Origin: DATJLY01 sp963773665
GTDB taxonomy: Bacteria; Pseudomonadota; Alphaproteobacteria; ATCC43930; CGMCC-115725
NCBI GenBank assembly: GCA_963773665.1
Contig: CAVZBZ010000003.1
Span: 248,001 to 312,000, forward strand
Direction: 5' to 3'
Length of the DNA: 64,000 nucleotides
In this document: one piece after another, positions 54,449 to 63,491 of the stretch
Numbering within the stretch: position 1 is the first letter of the stretch
Layout: the number at the start of each line of letters is the position of its first letter
The notes under the pieces: model-generated
What the model was told of the DNA's origin: nothing
What the model saw: only the letters and a program-made list of their open reading frames with translations
The model's database searches: none
Position numbers and translations under genes: made by a program

Positions 54449-55057
54449 TCAGCCCTTGGCGCGCGCGTTGAGCTGGTTGGTGAGCGCCGAGACCTGGCCG
54501 CCGTTGCGCTCGATGATCGAGCCGAATTCGTCGCGATAGGTCAGCGCCTGGCTCACCCCTTCGAGGCTCGCATCCTCGATCTTGAAGCCGTCGCCGCTCT
54601 TGACGACCGACCAGTCGACCTTGATCGGCGGCTGGCCCGAGGTGCGCAGGATTTGGGTCGTCACCAGGATGGTGCCGTTGCCCTCGTCCTGTGTCCCCAT
54701 CACCTTGAAGCTTTCGCCGTTGTAGCTCGAGAAGCGCGACCAATAGACCTGGAGCATGTAGGTCTCGAACGCGTCGCCGAATTTCTTCTTTTCGTCGTCG
54801 TTCGCCGACCGCCAATAGCGGCCGAGGACGAAGCGGGTGATCTTGGGAATGTCGAACGACTGCTCGCCAAGCTGGCGGAACTGCTGCTTGCGCTCGGCCT
54901 CGGGCGTCACCTTGTCGTTGATGATCTTCAGCACGCGGGTGCCGAGGTCGTTCATGAAGCTCGCCGGGTCGGACGCGGCAGCCCAGTCCGGTGTGCTGCC
55001 CCACAGCAGGACGAGCAGCGCGAAGGCGAGGCCTGAAAGAATCCGTCGTGCGTGCAT
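54449..55057 (-). CDS. MlaC/Ttg2D-family phospholipid-binding protein
   Basis: 202 residues from ATG 55057. Signal peptide (LSGLAFALLVLLWGS). Mature features: TRVLKIINDK, FDIPKITRFVLGRYWRSAND, FETYMLQVYWSRFSSY and YRDEFGSIIERNGG, which match the periplasmic lipid shuttle MlaC. In the Mla system it carries phospholipids between outer and inner membrane; the cognate ABC genes are not next to it. It is monocistronic. Confidence 0.87.
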   Translation of the reverse strand: MHARRILSGLAFALLVLLWGSTPDWAAASDPASFMNDLGTRVLKIINDKVTPEAERKQQFRQLGEQSFDIPKITRFVLGRYWRSANDDEKKKFGDAFETYMLQVYWSRFSSYNGESFKVMGTQDEGNGTILVTTQILRTSGQPPIKVDWSVVKSGDGFKIEDASLEGVSQALTYRDEFGSIIERNGGQVSALTNQLNARAKG

Positions 55058-55254
55058 CGGCTCCTCAATGCTCGAGAACCAAAAGCGCCTAGACCAATAA
55101 CAAAGAGTCGCGCGGTTTTCCACCGGCCCGGCCTCGCCCGGCGATTGCGCGGGATCGCGCCGCCGCAGCCGGCGCGCGAGCCCGCTCGAGCGAGGCGCTG
55201 GCGCGCTCCGCCCGATCCGCGTACCATCGCGCACCAACAGCGGAGGTGCGAGAC

Positions 55255-55653
55255 ATGCGCAGTCGCCCGACACTCACATCCGACGACGCCCAGAAAATGA
55301 TGGCCGCGTGCAAGGCCGAGGCGCAAAAGAACAAGTGGAACGTCTCGATCGCGATCGTCGATGACGGCGGCAATCTCCTGATGTTCGAACGGCTCGACGG
55401 CGCGCCCGGCATCACGGCGCAGGTGGCGCTCGGCAAGGCGCACGCCTCGATCGCGCTGCGCCGTCCGTCGAAATTCCTCGAGGACCGTGTCAAGGAGCGG
55501 CCGGCCTTCGTCAAGTTCCCGGCCGGGATTCCGATCCAGGGCGCCGTGCCGGTGATGTACCAGGGCGAATGCGTCGGCGCCATCGGCGTCTCGGGCGTGC
55601 AGTCGCACGAGGACGAGCAGGTCGCGACCGCAGGCGCATCCTCGATCGGCTGA
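55255..55653 (+). CDS. GlcG/HbpS-family (DUF336) protein
   Basis: 132 residues from the ATG at 55255, which follows a CGGAGG site (a GTG at 55246 is also in frame). No signal peptide. The whole protein is one GlcG/HbpS domain: VSIAIVDDGGNLLMFERLDGA, TAQVALGKAHASIAL, ECVGAIGVSGVQSHEDEQVA. Such proteins bind heme or corrinoids or act as small enzymes in glycolate and related operons; here it stands alone. The same domain occurs twice in the secreted protein at 9348. Confidence 0.85.
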   Translation: MRSRPTLTSDDAQKMMAACKAEAQKNKWNVSIAIVDDGGNLLMFERLDGAPGITAQVALGKAHASIALRRPSKFLEDRVKERPAFVKFPAGIPIQGAVPVMYQGECVGAIGVSGVQSHEDEQVATAGASSIG

Positions 55654-55659
55654 TCTTCG

Positions 55660-56406
55660 TCATCCCCACGGGCCGCGCTGGCGCCGGTGCGGCGCCAGCC
55701 GGAACGCTTGCGTGCGCGCCGGGTGGAACAGCCGCACGCCCGCCGGGCGCAGCACCGTCACCAGCACAAGCCCGGAGAGGAAGCCCCCGACATGCGCCCA
55801 CACGGCGACGCCGGGCTCGCCGTGCGAGCCGACCGCGCCCAGCACCTGCAGCAGGAACCACAGGCCCAACAGGATCACCGCCGGCACCGCGACGAGGCGC
55901 ACGAAAATGAAGATCCACACCAGCACCACGACATTGCCGCGCGGGTGCAGCACGAGATAGGCGCCGAGCACGCCGGCGATGGCGCCGCTCGCGCCGATCA
56001 TCGGCACCGTCGAATCGGGATCGATCACCGCCTGCGTCATCGCCGCCACGAATCCTGCGATGAAATAGAGCGCGAGGAACCGCACGACGCCCAGCGGCGT
56101 CTCGACGCCGCGCCCGAACAGCCACAGATAAAGCATGTTGCCGAGAATGTGCGCCCAGCCGCCATGCAGGAACATGCTGGTGAAGATCGTGACCCACGGC
56201 GCCACGAGCCGCAGGTGCGTCGGCAGGGCGGCGTGGCCGAACAGCACCGCCGGAATCATGCCATAGGCGAACGCGGCCTGGTCGCCGCCGTCCGGCAGGT
56301 TCAGCTCCCACAGGAACACGACGCCGCACAGGGCGATGAGGCCGTACGTGCCGACCTCCCTGCCGCTATGCGGCGCATCGTCGTAGAGCGGAAGTGTCAG
56401 GAACAT
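55660..56406 (-). CDS. Rhomboid-family intramembrane serine protease
   Basis: 248 residues, six helices. The catalytic Ser lies in GASGAIAGVLGAY, the His in WAHVGGFLSG, and the oxyanion Asn region in HGGWAHILGNMLYLWLFG. Rhomboids cut substrates inside the membrane. It is leftward and ends seven bases from the stop of the GlcG gene, so the two converge. Confidence 0.92.
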   Translation of the reverse strand: MFLTLPLYDDAPHSGREVGTYGLIALCGVVFLWELNLPDGGDQAAFAYGMIPAVLFGHAALPTHLRLVAPWVTIFTSMFLHGGWAHILGNMLYLWLFGRGVETPLGVVRFLALYFIAGFVAAMTQAVIDPDSTVPMIGASGAIAGVLGAYLVLHPRGNVVVLVWIFIFVRLVAVPAVILLGLWFLLQVLGAVGSHGEPGVAVWAHVGGFLSGLVLVTVLRPAGVRLFHPARTQAFRLAPHRRQRGPWG

Positions 56407-56485
56407 GCGCCGGTGCGTTCCCTCCGGGCAGGCGGACCGCTAGCATAACAGGTGGAACCGCAGTTGCGGTCCGGAGGGAGAGTCG

Positions 56486-57337
56486 ATGAAGCTCATGTCT
56501 TTCGAGGCGGCGGGGGTGCGGTCGTTCGGCGTGGCGAAGGACGGCGGCGTCATCGATCTGGGCCGGCGAATGGGCGGCACTCTGCGCGACCTGATCGCCG
56601 GCGGAATATCCCGCGCGGAACAAGCGGCGAAAGGCGCCGCTGCCGATTTCCGCCTCGACCAGGTCCGCTTCCTGCCGCCGATACCGGATCCTGAAAAGAT
56701 CGTCTGCGTCGGCGTCAACTATGCCGACCGCAACACCGAGTACGAGAATCTCGAGCGCCCGAAATATCCGAACATTTTCCTGCGCACGCCGGGATCGTTC
56801 GTGGGGCACGGCGAGAAAATCCTGCGCCCGCCCGAATCGAATCAGCTCGACTACGAGGGCGAGTGCGCGATCGTCGTCGGATTGCCTGGCCGGCGCATTC
56901 CGAAGGAGCGCGCGCTCGCGCACATCGCCGGCCTCACCTGCATGAACGAGGGCACGCTGCGCGACTGGACGCGGCATGGCACCTTCAACGTGACGCAGGG
57001 CAAGAATTTCGACAAAAGCGGCGCGCTCGGCCCCTGGATGGTGACGGCGGACGAATTCCCGAGCTTCGCCGATCTCCGCGTCATGACGCGCGTCAACGGC
57101 GAGCTGCGCCAGAACGACACGACGGCGCATCTCGTCTTTTCGTTCGCCGAGCTCATCGCCTATATCTCGACCTGGACCGCGCTCGTGCCGGGCGACGTGA
57201 TCGCGACGGGGACGCCCATCGGCGCCGGCGCGCGCTTCAAGCCGCCGCGCTGGCTCGTGCCCGGCGACCGCGTCGAGGTCGAGGTCACGGGCGTCGGCAC
57301 GCTCGCCAACCCCATCGCCGACGAAGCCGTTGCTTGA
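56486..57337 (+). CDS. Fumarylacetoacetate hydrolase-family protein
   Basis: 283 residues. FAH fold with metal-binding acidic residues in YEGECAIVVG, the upstream loop VGVNYADRNTEY and KNFDKSGALGPWMVT, and the C-terminal TGTPIGAGARFKPPRWL. Members hydrolyse or decarboxylate 2-oxo-diene acids and acylpyruvates at the end of aromatic degradation. It opens the rightward catabolic operon, preceding the small protein by 32 bases. Confidence 0.9.
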   Translation: MKLMSFEAAGVRSFGVAKDGGVIDLGRRMGGTLRDLIAGGISRAEQAAKGAAADFRLDQVRFLPPIPDPEKIVCVGVNYADRNTEYENLERPKYPNIFLRTPGSFVGHGEKILRPPESNQLDYEGECAIVVGLPGRRIPKERALAHIAGLTCMNEGTLRDWTRHGTFNVTQGKNFDKSGALGPWMVTADEFPSFADLRVMTRVNGELRQNDTTAHLVFSFAELIAYISTWTALVPGDVIATGTPIGAGARFKPPRWLVPGDRVEVEVTGVGTLANPIADEAVA

Positions 57338-57369
57338 TAAGGCGCCGTTGCGGGCCTTAGATAAGCCGC

Positions 57370-57657
57370 ATGAAGGACCATAACCCCGGCCTTACGCCCG
57401 ATCCCCGCGACAAGGGGCACGAGGCCGGGATCGAGCATCCGGGCGGCGTCGAGAACATCGCCTGGCAGACGCGCGCGGCGCCGCCCACGGACGCCGAGAA
57501 CGCGCTCGCCGACGCGCTGCAGGCGATCTTCGCCGAGGAGATCTACGACCTGCCCGGCATCGTCGCGCGTCTCACCGGAAGCGTGCCGCCGCCCGAAGGA
57601 TCGCAGCACTGGACCACGGCGCTGCTCGCCGCCGAGCTGCGCCGGCTCGGTCGCTGA
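57370..57657 (+). CDS. Small recombinase-like helix-turn-helix domain protein
   Basis: 95 residues with no catalytic domain. GGVENIAWQTRAAPPTDAEN and the C-terminal WTTALLAAELRRLG match a family annotated as 'recombinase-like HTH' that accompanies Rieske dioxygenase and aromatic operons. Its role is unclear: it may regulate or adapt the oxygenase. It is three bases before the ABC ATPase gene. Confidence 0.72.
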   Translation: MKDHNPGLTPDPRDKGHEAGIEHPGGVENIAWQTRAAPPTDAENALADALQAIFAEEIYDLPGIVARLTGSVPPPEGSQHWTTALLAAELRRLGR

Positions 57658-57660
57658 GCG

Positions 57661-58440
57661 ATGGCCCCACGCCTCGAATTCCGCCGCGTCACCAAGCGCT
57701 TTGCCCAGCCGCGCACCGACGATGTGATCGTCGCCGTGAGCGAGGTGAGCTTTGCGGTGGCCGATGGCGAGGTCGTGTCGCTGATCGGGCCCTCGGGTTG
57801 CGGCAAGAGCACGCTTCTGTCGATGGGCTCGGGCCTCGAGCCCACGAGCGAGGGCGAGGTGTTCGTCGACGGCGAGCGTGTGCAAAAACCCAATCCGCAC
57901 GTCGCCTTCATGCTGCAAAAGGACCTGCTGCTGCCGTGGCGCACGATCCGCGAGAATGTCGAGTTCGGCCTCGAGATTCAGGGCGTGCCGGCGGCAAAGC
58001 GGCGGCCGCGTTCGGCTTCGCTGCTCGAGGCCTGCCACATCGCCGATTTCGCCGGCCATTATCCCTACCAGCTCTCGGGCGGCATGCGCCAGCGCGCGGC
58101 CTTGGCGCGCACGCTCGCGGTCGATCCGACCGTGCTCTTGCTCGACGAGCCGTTCTCGGCGGTCGATGCGCAAACCAAGATGGTGCTGCAGCAGGATTTG
58201 GCGCGCACCATCAAGGACGCGGGCAAGACCGCGCTCTTCATCACCCACGATCTGGTCGAGGCGGTGGCGCTGTCCGACCGCGTCCTGGTGATGAGCGCGC
58301 GGCCCGGCCGCATCATCGAGGAGATCGCGATCGAGCTGCCGGACCGCGACGACTGCATGCGGCGGCGCGAGCATCCGGGCATGGGAAGCTACGTGCCGAA
58401 GCTCATGTCGCTCCTCAACCTGCGCACCGCTTCGGTGTAG
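57661..58440 (+). CDS. NitT/TauT-type ABC transporter, ATP-binding subunit
   Basis: 259 residues. Walker A GPSGCGKSTL, Q-loop LQKDLLLPW, signature LSGGMRQRAALART, Walker B VLLLDEPFSAVD and switch His in FITHDL. The subclass fits SsuB/TauB importers for organic anions. With the binding protein and permease that follow it would import the substrate of the oxygenase pathway. Confidence 0.93.
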   Translation: MAPRLEFRRVTKRFAQPRTDDVIVAVSEVSFAVADGEVVSLIGPSGCGKSTLLSMGSGLEPTSEGEVFVDGERVQKPNPHVAFMLQKDLLLPWRTIRENVEFGLEIQGVPAAKRRPRSASLLEACHIADFAGHYPYQLSGGMRQRAALARTLAVDPTVLLLDEPFSAVDAQTKMVLQQDLARTIKDAGKTALFITHDLVEAVALSDRVLVMSARPGRIIEEIAIELPDRDDCMRRREHPGMGSYVPKLMSLLNLRTASV

Positions 58441-58455
58441 ATTGGGGCTCTATCT

Positions 58456-58503
58456 TGCGTCCTTCGGCTTCGCTTCGCTTCGCTCGCGCAGTCGAAGGAC
58501 GCA
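58456..58503. repeat. Palindromic repeat between ATPase and binding-protein genes
   Basis: TGCGTCCTTCG at 58456-58466 and its exact reverse complement at 58493-58503 flank a CGCTTCG-rich spacer. It may form a strong hairpin that affects processing and raises binding-protein mRNA relative to the ATPase, or be a dispersed repeat with no role. Confidence 0.6.
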
Positions 58504-58534
58504 GGATGCCGGTACAGCGGAGTTGGAGGGGAGA

Positions 58535-59497
58535 ATGTTAAAACTGCGGTTCACGTGCGCGATCGCCGCGTTGCTCGTTGCCGGCTCGGCCCAGGCGGCC
58601 GAGAAGGTCACGTATCTGTTGCCGGCGCCGGCGTTCCTGCCGGCGTTCGGGCCGTGGATGCTGGCAAAGCAGCGCGGATATTTCGCGGCCGAAGGGCTCG
58701 ACGTCGAGTTCCAGGCGGCGCAGGGCGGCGCCGATGCGGCCAAACAGGTCGGCGCCGGCAATGCGGTGATCGGCGGCGCGATCGGCGACACGCCGATCAT
58801 CGTGCGCGCCAACGGCGTGCCGGTGAAGGCGGTGGCGCTTCTGGGCGGCGGCGGGCTCATGCAGCTCGTGCTGCACGAGGATTCACCGCTGAAGGGGCCG
58901 CAGGATCTGAAGGGCAAGACGGTCACGGTGCTGGCCTATCAGGACACCACATATTACGCGCTGCTCGGCATGCTGGCGAAGGTCGGGCTCAGCAAGAACG
59001 ACGTCAACATCCAGGCGGCCGGCGCCACCAACGTGTGGAAGCTGTTCGTCGCGGGCCAGGCCGACGCGATGGCGTCGGTGCCCGACTGGGAGGTCGATGC
59101 GACCGAGGCCGGCGCCAAGATCCGCGTCATCCAGGCCGACCAGTATTTCCAAAGCATGGCGCAGGCGGTGGTGGCGTCGGACGACACGATCAAGGCGAAG
59201 CCCGACCTCATCAAGAAACTCGTCGCTGCGACGATCCACGGCGTCAAGGACATCATGACCGATCCCGAAGGTGCGGCGCGCGACTATGTGAAGGCCGTGC
59301 CGCAGCGCCAGGGCCAGGAGCGGCAGATGGCGCGCGTCTTCCAGCTCTATGACCAGTATGTCTATCCCGGCCAGAAGAAGCTCGGCGCGATGGACGAGGC
59401 GCGGCTCGCGGCGCTGCAGGACTTTTATCTGAAGCAGGGCATCATCGAGAAGGCGACGCCGGTGAAGGAGCTTTACACCAACCAGTTCGTCGAGTGA
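58535..59497 (+). CDS. NitT/TauT-type ABC transporter, substrate-binding protein
   Basis: 320 residues from the ATG at 58535 behind TTGGAGGGGAGA. Signal peptide (CAIAALLVAGSAQAA). SsuA/NMT1-like fold: FGPWMLAKQRGYFAAEGLDV, AAKQVGAGNAVIGGAI, DLKGKTVTVLAYQDTT and WEVDATEAGAKIR. It binds the imported solute, probably an aromatic carboxylate or sulfonate given the context. Its stop overlaps the permease start. Confidence 0.92.
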   Translation: MLKLRFTCAIAALLVAGSAQAAEKVTYLLPAPAFLPAFGPWMLAKQRGYFAAEGLDVEFQAAQGGADAAKQVGAGNAVIGGAIGDTPIIVRANGVPVKAVALLGGGGLMQLVLHEDSPLKGPQDLKGKTVTVLAYQDTTYYALLGMLAKVGLSKNDVNIQAAGATNVWKLFVAGQADAMASVPDWEVDATEAGAKIRVIQADQYFQSMAQAVVASDDTIKAKPDLIKKLVAATIHGVKDIMTDPEGAARDYVKAVPQRQGQERQMARVFQLYDQYVYPGQKKLGAMDEARLAALQDFYLKQGIIEKATPVKELYTNQFVE

Positions 59498-60342
59498 TGG
59501 CGGTCGAGGCGACAGAGCGCCGCCGCACGCCCGCGCGCCGCCCCGCGCGCCGGCTCGCAGCATCCCTCGCGCGCCCCGAGACCGCCGGCACCGCCGCCGT
59601 GTTCCTCCTGTTCCTCGCGGCCTGGCAATGGGGGCCGGGCGCGCTCGGCATCCCGTCCTACATCGTGCCGACAGCGCAGCAATGCTGGGTCGAGTTCCTG
59701 CGCATGCTTACGCGCGACCGGCTCATGTTTCACGTCGGCGTCACCGCGCTCGAGGTGGCGGCGGGGTTCGGGCTTGGCGCGCTGCTCGGCATGGTGAGCG
59801 GCTATGCGCTCGGCATGTCGGCGACGGCGGAGGTGGTGCTGTCGCCCTATATCCTCGCCCTCCAGATCGCGCCCAAAGTGGCGTTCGCGCCGCTTTTCGT
59901 CATGTGGTTCGGCTTCACGGTCTATCCGAAGATTCTGGTGGCGGTGCTGATCGTGTTCTTCCCGATCATGGTGAACGTGCTGAGCGCGATCCGCCATATC
60001 GACCGCGACCTCATCAATCTCGCGCGCTCCTTCACGGCGAGCCGGTTTCAGGTGTTCTGGAAGATCGAGTTTCACGCGGCGATGCCGCCGCTGTTCGCGG
60101 GCCTGCGCATCGGCTCGACCCTGGCGGTGATCGGCGTCGTGGTGGGCGAGCTCGTGGGCGGCAACATGGGATTGGGCTATCTTCTCACATATGGCGAAGG
60201 GGCGGCCGACACGCCGATGGTGTTCGTCACGATCATTCTCCTGACCTTCATCGGCATCGCCGCATATCTTCTCGTCACCTGGCTCGAGCGCCGCGTGCTG
60301 CACTACATTCCGGCGCGATGGACCGGCGCCGAGGGACTATGA
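59497..60342 (+). CDS. NitT/TauT-type ABC transporter, permease subunit
   Basis: 281 residues from ATG 59497 (overlapping the previous stop; a GTG three bases earlier is in frame). About six helices, with the EAA-loop region SFTASRFQVFWKIEFHAAMP contacting the ATPase, and GLGYLLTYGEG near the end. Completes a three-component importer with the two preceding genes. It overlaps the next gene's upstream ATG. Confidence 0.92.
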   Translation: MAVEATERRRTPARRPARRLAASLARPETAGTAAVFLLFLAAWQWGPGALGIPSYIVPTAQQCWVEFLRMLTRDRLMFHVGVTALEVAAGFGLGALLGMVSGYALGMSATAEVVLSPYILALQIAPKVAFAPLFVMWFGFTVYPKILVAVLIVFFPIMVNVLSAIRHIDRDLINLARSFTASRFQVFWKIEFHAAMPPLFAGLRIGSTLAVIGVVVGELVGGNMGLGYLLTYGEGAADTPMVFVTIILLTFIGIAAYLLVTWLERRVLHYIPARWTGAEGL

Positions 60343-60353
60343 GCGGAGGGACC

Positions 60354-61391
60354 ATGGCGGATCCCGATAACGGCGCTGTCGAGCGCCTCGTCGCGCGCGG
60401 CGTGCGCAATTTCTGGTATCCGGTCGCGCCGAGCTGGATGGTGCATGGCGCGCCCGTGGGCGTGACGCGGCTGTCCGAGCGCCTCGTTCTGTGGCGCGAC
60501 AAGGAGGGCTCGCCGCACGCGCTCGAGGACCGCTGTCCCCATCGCGGCGCGCGCCTTTCGCTCGGCTGGAACGTCGGCGACCGCGTCGCCTGCTGGTATC
60601 ACGGCATCGAGATCGGCGGCGACGGCACGGTGCTGCGCGTCCCGGCGCAAACCTCCTGTCCGCTCGAAGGACAGCGCGCGGTCAAATCCTATCCGGTGCT
60701 GGAGCGGCAAGGCGCGATTTTCGCCTGGTTCGGCGACGCGCTCCACGCCGAGCCGGCAGCGCTCGACTTTCCCGAGGAGCTGGCATCGCCCGAATGGAGC
60801 AGCTTCCTGTGCACCGCGCATTGGAAATGCAACTACCGCTCCGCGCTCGACAACGTGATGGACCCGATGCACGGCGCCTATCTGCATGCGCGCTCGCATT
60901 CGATGGCGATGGGCGACAAGACCGCGGCGATGCGCATCGTGCCGACCGAGACCGGGTTCATGTTCGAGAAGGTGGGCCAGCGCGACGTCAATTTCGACTG
61001 GGTCGAATGGGGCGAGACCGGCGCGCCGTGGATGCGGCTTTCGATCCCCTATCGCAAGGACGCGGGGCCGGGCGGCACCTTCTACATCGTCGGATTCGTC
61101 ACGCCAGTGGATGAGAACAACTGCCGCGTGTTCTTCTGGCGCTGCCGCAAGGTCGCGGGCTGGCAGCGCGACGCCTGGCGCTTCCTCTACAAGAACCGCC
61201 TCGAGGGCCTGCACTGGGAAGTGCTGGAGCAGGACCGCGGCGTGCTCGAGGCGATGGCAGGGGACGCGCGCGAGCACGAATTCCTCTATCAGCACGACAC
61301 CGGCCTGTCGCGCGTCCGCCGGCGCTTGCATCAGCTCGCATCCGACCAGGTGGCGGCGCTCGCGCGCGCCAATTCCGTGGCGGCCGAATGA
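60354..61391 (+). CDS. Rieske non-heme-iron oxygenase, alpha subunit
   Basis: I prefer ATG 60354 (MADPDNGAV), which has a GCGGAGGG site; an ATG at 60339 overlaps the permease stop. About 345 residues. Rieske motif CPHRGARLSL ... CWYHGIEI, and the mononuclear iron facial triad in NVMDPMHGAYLHARSH. This layout is the phthalate/vanillate-type ring-hydroxylating oxygenase, which activates oxygen to hydroxylate or demethylate an aromatic substrate. No dedicated reductase gene is present in the window, so reducing power must come from elsewhere or beyond the right edge. Confidence 0.92.
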   Translation: MADPDNGAVERLVARGVRNFWYPVAPSWMVHGAPVGVTRLSERLVLWRDKEGSPHALEDRCPHRGARLSLGWNVGDRVACWYHGIEIGGDGTVLRVPAQTSCPLEGQRAVKSYPVLERQGAIFAWFGDALHAEPAALDFPEELASPEWSSFLCTAHWKCNYRSALDNVMDPMHGAYLHARSHSMAMGDKTAAMRIVPTETGFMFEKVGQRDVNFDWVEWGETGAPWMRLSIPYRKDAGPGGTFYIVGFVTPVDENNCRVFFWRCRKVAGWQRDAWRFLYKNRLEGLHWEVLEQDRGVLEAMAGDAREHEFLYQHDTGLSRVRRRLHQLASDQVAALARANSVAAE

Positions 61392-62128
61392 TCGGCCTGA
61401 AGGACAAGCGCGTGCTCGTCACCGGTGCCGCGCGGGGCCTCGGCCGCGCCTTTGCCGAGGCCGTGTCCGAAGCCGGCGCGCGCGTCGTGCTCGCCGACAT
61501 TCTCGAGCCCGAGGGGCGCGAGGCGGCGGCGGAACTCCGGGCGGATTTCGTGCTGCTCGATCTCGCCGATCCGCACTCGGTCGCGCGCGGCGTCGAAGAG
61601 GCGGCGGCATCGCTCGGCGGGCTCGACGGGCTCGTCAACAACGCCGCCATCGCCACCGGGATCGGCGGCAAGAGTTTCGAGGAGATCGACCTCGCGACCT
61701 GGGACCGCGTCATGGACGTGAACGTGCGCGGCACTTGGCTCGTCACGCGCGCGGCGGCGCCCTTTCTGCGCCGCTCGGGCGCGGGGCGCGTCGTCAATAT
61801 CGCCTCCGACACCGCGCTCTGGGGCGCGCCGCGCCTCCTTCATTACGTCGCGAGCAAGGGCGCAATCATCGCCATGACGCGCGCGCTCGCCCGCGAGCTC
61901 GGCGCCGACGGCGTCGCCGTCAACGCGGTGGCGCCCGGCCTCACCATCGTCGAGGCGACCGACTACGTGCCGGAAGAGCGCCACCGTCTTTACGTCGAGA
62001 ACCGCGCCATGCAGCGCCGGCAGATGCCGGAGGACGTGGTCGGCGCGGTCCTGTTCCTGTTGTCCGACGAGTCCGCTTTCGTCACCGGGCAGCTTCTGCC
62101 TGTGAATGGCGGCTTCGTGATGAATTGA
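61388..62128 (+). CDS. Short-chain dehydrogenase/reductase in the Rieske operon
   Basis: 246 residues; start overlaps the Rieske stop by four bases. Motifs TGAARGLG, NNAAIATG, catalytic IASDTALWG with YVASKGAI, and FVTGQLLPVNGG. Next to a Rieske oxygenase it could rearomatise a cis-diol or oxidise the product alcohol. The cofactor is probably NAD, given the early Asp in VLADILEPEG. Confidence 0.88.
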   Translation: MIGLKDKRVLVTGAARGLGRAFAEAVSEAGARVVLADILEPEGREAAAELRADFVLLDLADPHSVARGVEEAAASLGGLDGLVNNAAIATGIGGKSFEEIDLATWDRVMDVNVRGTWLVTRAAAPFLRRSGAGRVVNIASDTALWGAPRLLHYVASKGAIIAMTRALARELGADGVAVNAVAPGLTIVEATDYVPEERHRLYVENRAMQRRQMPEDVVGAVLFLLSDESAFVTGQLLPVNGGFVMN

Positions 62129-62139
62129 AGGAGACCCAC

Positions 62140-62637
62140 ATGCCGGGCAAGCCCAACAGTCTCGCAGCGACCTTGCAAAGCCGCATCGCGCGCTACGACA
62201 CGCGCAGCTACGACTGGGACGCGCTCAAGTTCCAGGCGGATTACGACGAGAAATACCGCCGCGCGCAGCTGCGCTATATCGGCACCGGCGGCACCGGCGT
62301 CGCGCACGACGACAACGCCGTGCCGGCCGAGCATTTCACCTTCTCGACCATGCTGCTGCCGGCGGGTTGCGAAGGGCCGCTTCACATCCATACCGATGTC
62401 GAGGAAGTGTTCTTCATGATCCGCGGCAGGATCCGGCTGTTCTTCGAGAAGGACGGCGAGACCTGGGAGACGGAATTGGGCGAGCGCGATCTCTGCTCGG
62501 TGCCGGCGGGGGTATATCGCGGCTTGAAGAACGAGGGCGAGGAGGACGCGCTCATGTGCGTCATGCTCGGCGCCTCGAAGCCCACGACGCCGACATATCC
62601 GCCGGATCATCCCCTCTCGAAGCTGAAGCGGGCCTGA
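62140..62637 (+). CDS. Cupin-domain protein
   Basis: 165 residues from ATG 62140. One cupin fold: metal-type motif PLHIHTDVEEVFFMIRGRIR and LGERDLCSVPAGVYRGLKN. No second motif needed for a classic dioxygenase is obvious, so it could be an isomerase, a ring-cleavage helper or a binding protein. It lies between an SDR and an alpha/beta hydrolase in the catabolic operon. Confidence 0.85.
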   Translation: MPGKPNSLAATLQSRIARYDTRSYDWDALKFQADYDEKYRRAQLRYIGTGGTGVAHDDNAVPAEHFTFSTMLLPAGCEGPLHIHTDVEEVFFMIRGRIRLFFEKDGETWETELGERDLCSVPAGVYRGLKNEGEEDALMCVMLGASKPTTPTYPPDHPLSKLKRA

Positions 62638-62645
62638 GCGCGGCG

Positions 62646-63491
62646 ATGGAAATGGACCTTCTCGGCTACGAGACGGGCTCGCCGCCGCCGCAGCGCGTCA
62701 CCGTGGGCGGGCGCGTCATGGCGTATCGCGAATCGGGCTACGACAACGAGCGCGTCATCGTGCTGCTGCATGGCGTGAGCTCGCTTGCGGCGTCGTGGGG
62801 GCCGCAATTCGTGTCATTGCCGTCGCGCGGCATCCGCGTCATCGCGTGGGATGCGCCGGGCTATGGCGGCTCCGATCCGCTGCCCGACGAAGCGCCGTCG
62901 CCGGAGGATTATGCCGAGGCGCTGCGCGGCTTCGTCGATGCGCTGGGCCTCAAGCGGTTTTATCTCCTCGGCCATTCCTTCGGCGCGCTGCCGGCGGCTT
63001 CGTTCTGCCGCATCACCGGCAAGGATCGCGTCCAGAAACTCATCCTCGCGTCGCCCACGCCCGGCTATGCCAGCGCCGCGCCCGAGCTGCGGCAGGAGCG
63101 CGTCGAGGGCCGGCTCAAGAACATGGCGGCGCTCGGCCCGGCGGGGCTTGCGGAAAAGCGCGCGCCCGAGGTGCTGTCGGCGCAGGCGCCGCGGCGCGCC
63201 CTCATGCTGGTGCAGGCGGTGATGCGCGAGATGCGGCCCGAAGGTTATGCCCAGGCGGTACGCATGCTCGGGCGCGGCGACATTTTCGCCGAGGCGCGCG
63301 GCATCACCGTGCCGACGCTCGTCCTGTGCGGCAGCGCCGACACCGTCACGCCCGAGAAGCAGTGCCGCAGCATCGCGGCTTCGATCCAAGGCGCGCGCTA
63401 CGAGACCATCGCCGGCCCGGGCCATTCCTGCTACATCGAGGCGCCGGGCCCGTTCGACGACGCGGTGCTGCGCTTTCTCGACGCGCCATGA
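62646..63491 (+). CDS. Alpha/beta-hydrolase (meta-cleavage hydrolase-like)
   Basis: 281 residues from the ATG at 62646 (62652 also possible). Oxyanion loop LLHGVSSLAASW, nucleophile GHSFGALPA (Ser), acid near CGSADTVTP and His in GPGHSCYIE. Resembles hydrolases that cleave C-C or ester bonds after ring opening, but could be a lactonase. It overlaps the next gene by four bases. Confidence 0.87.
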   Translation: MEMDLLGYETGSPPPQRVTVGGRVMAYRESGYDNERVIVLLHGVSSLAASWGPQFVSLPSRGIRVIAWDAPGYGGSDPLPDEAPSPEDYAEALRGFVDALGLKRFYLLGHSFGALPAASFCRITGKDRVQKLILASPTPGYASAAPELRQERVEGRLKNMAALGPAGLAEKRAPEVLSAQAPRRALMLVQAVMREMRPEGYAQAVRMLGRGDIFAEARGITVPTLVLCGSADTVTPEKQCRSIAASIQGARYETIAGPGHSCYIEAPGPFDDAVLRFLDAP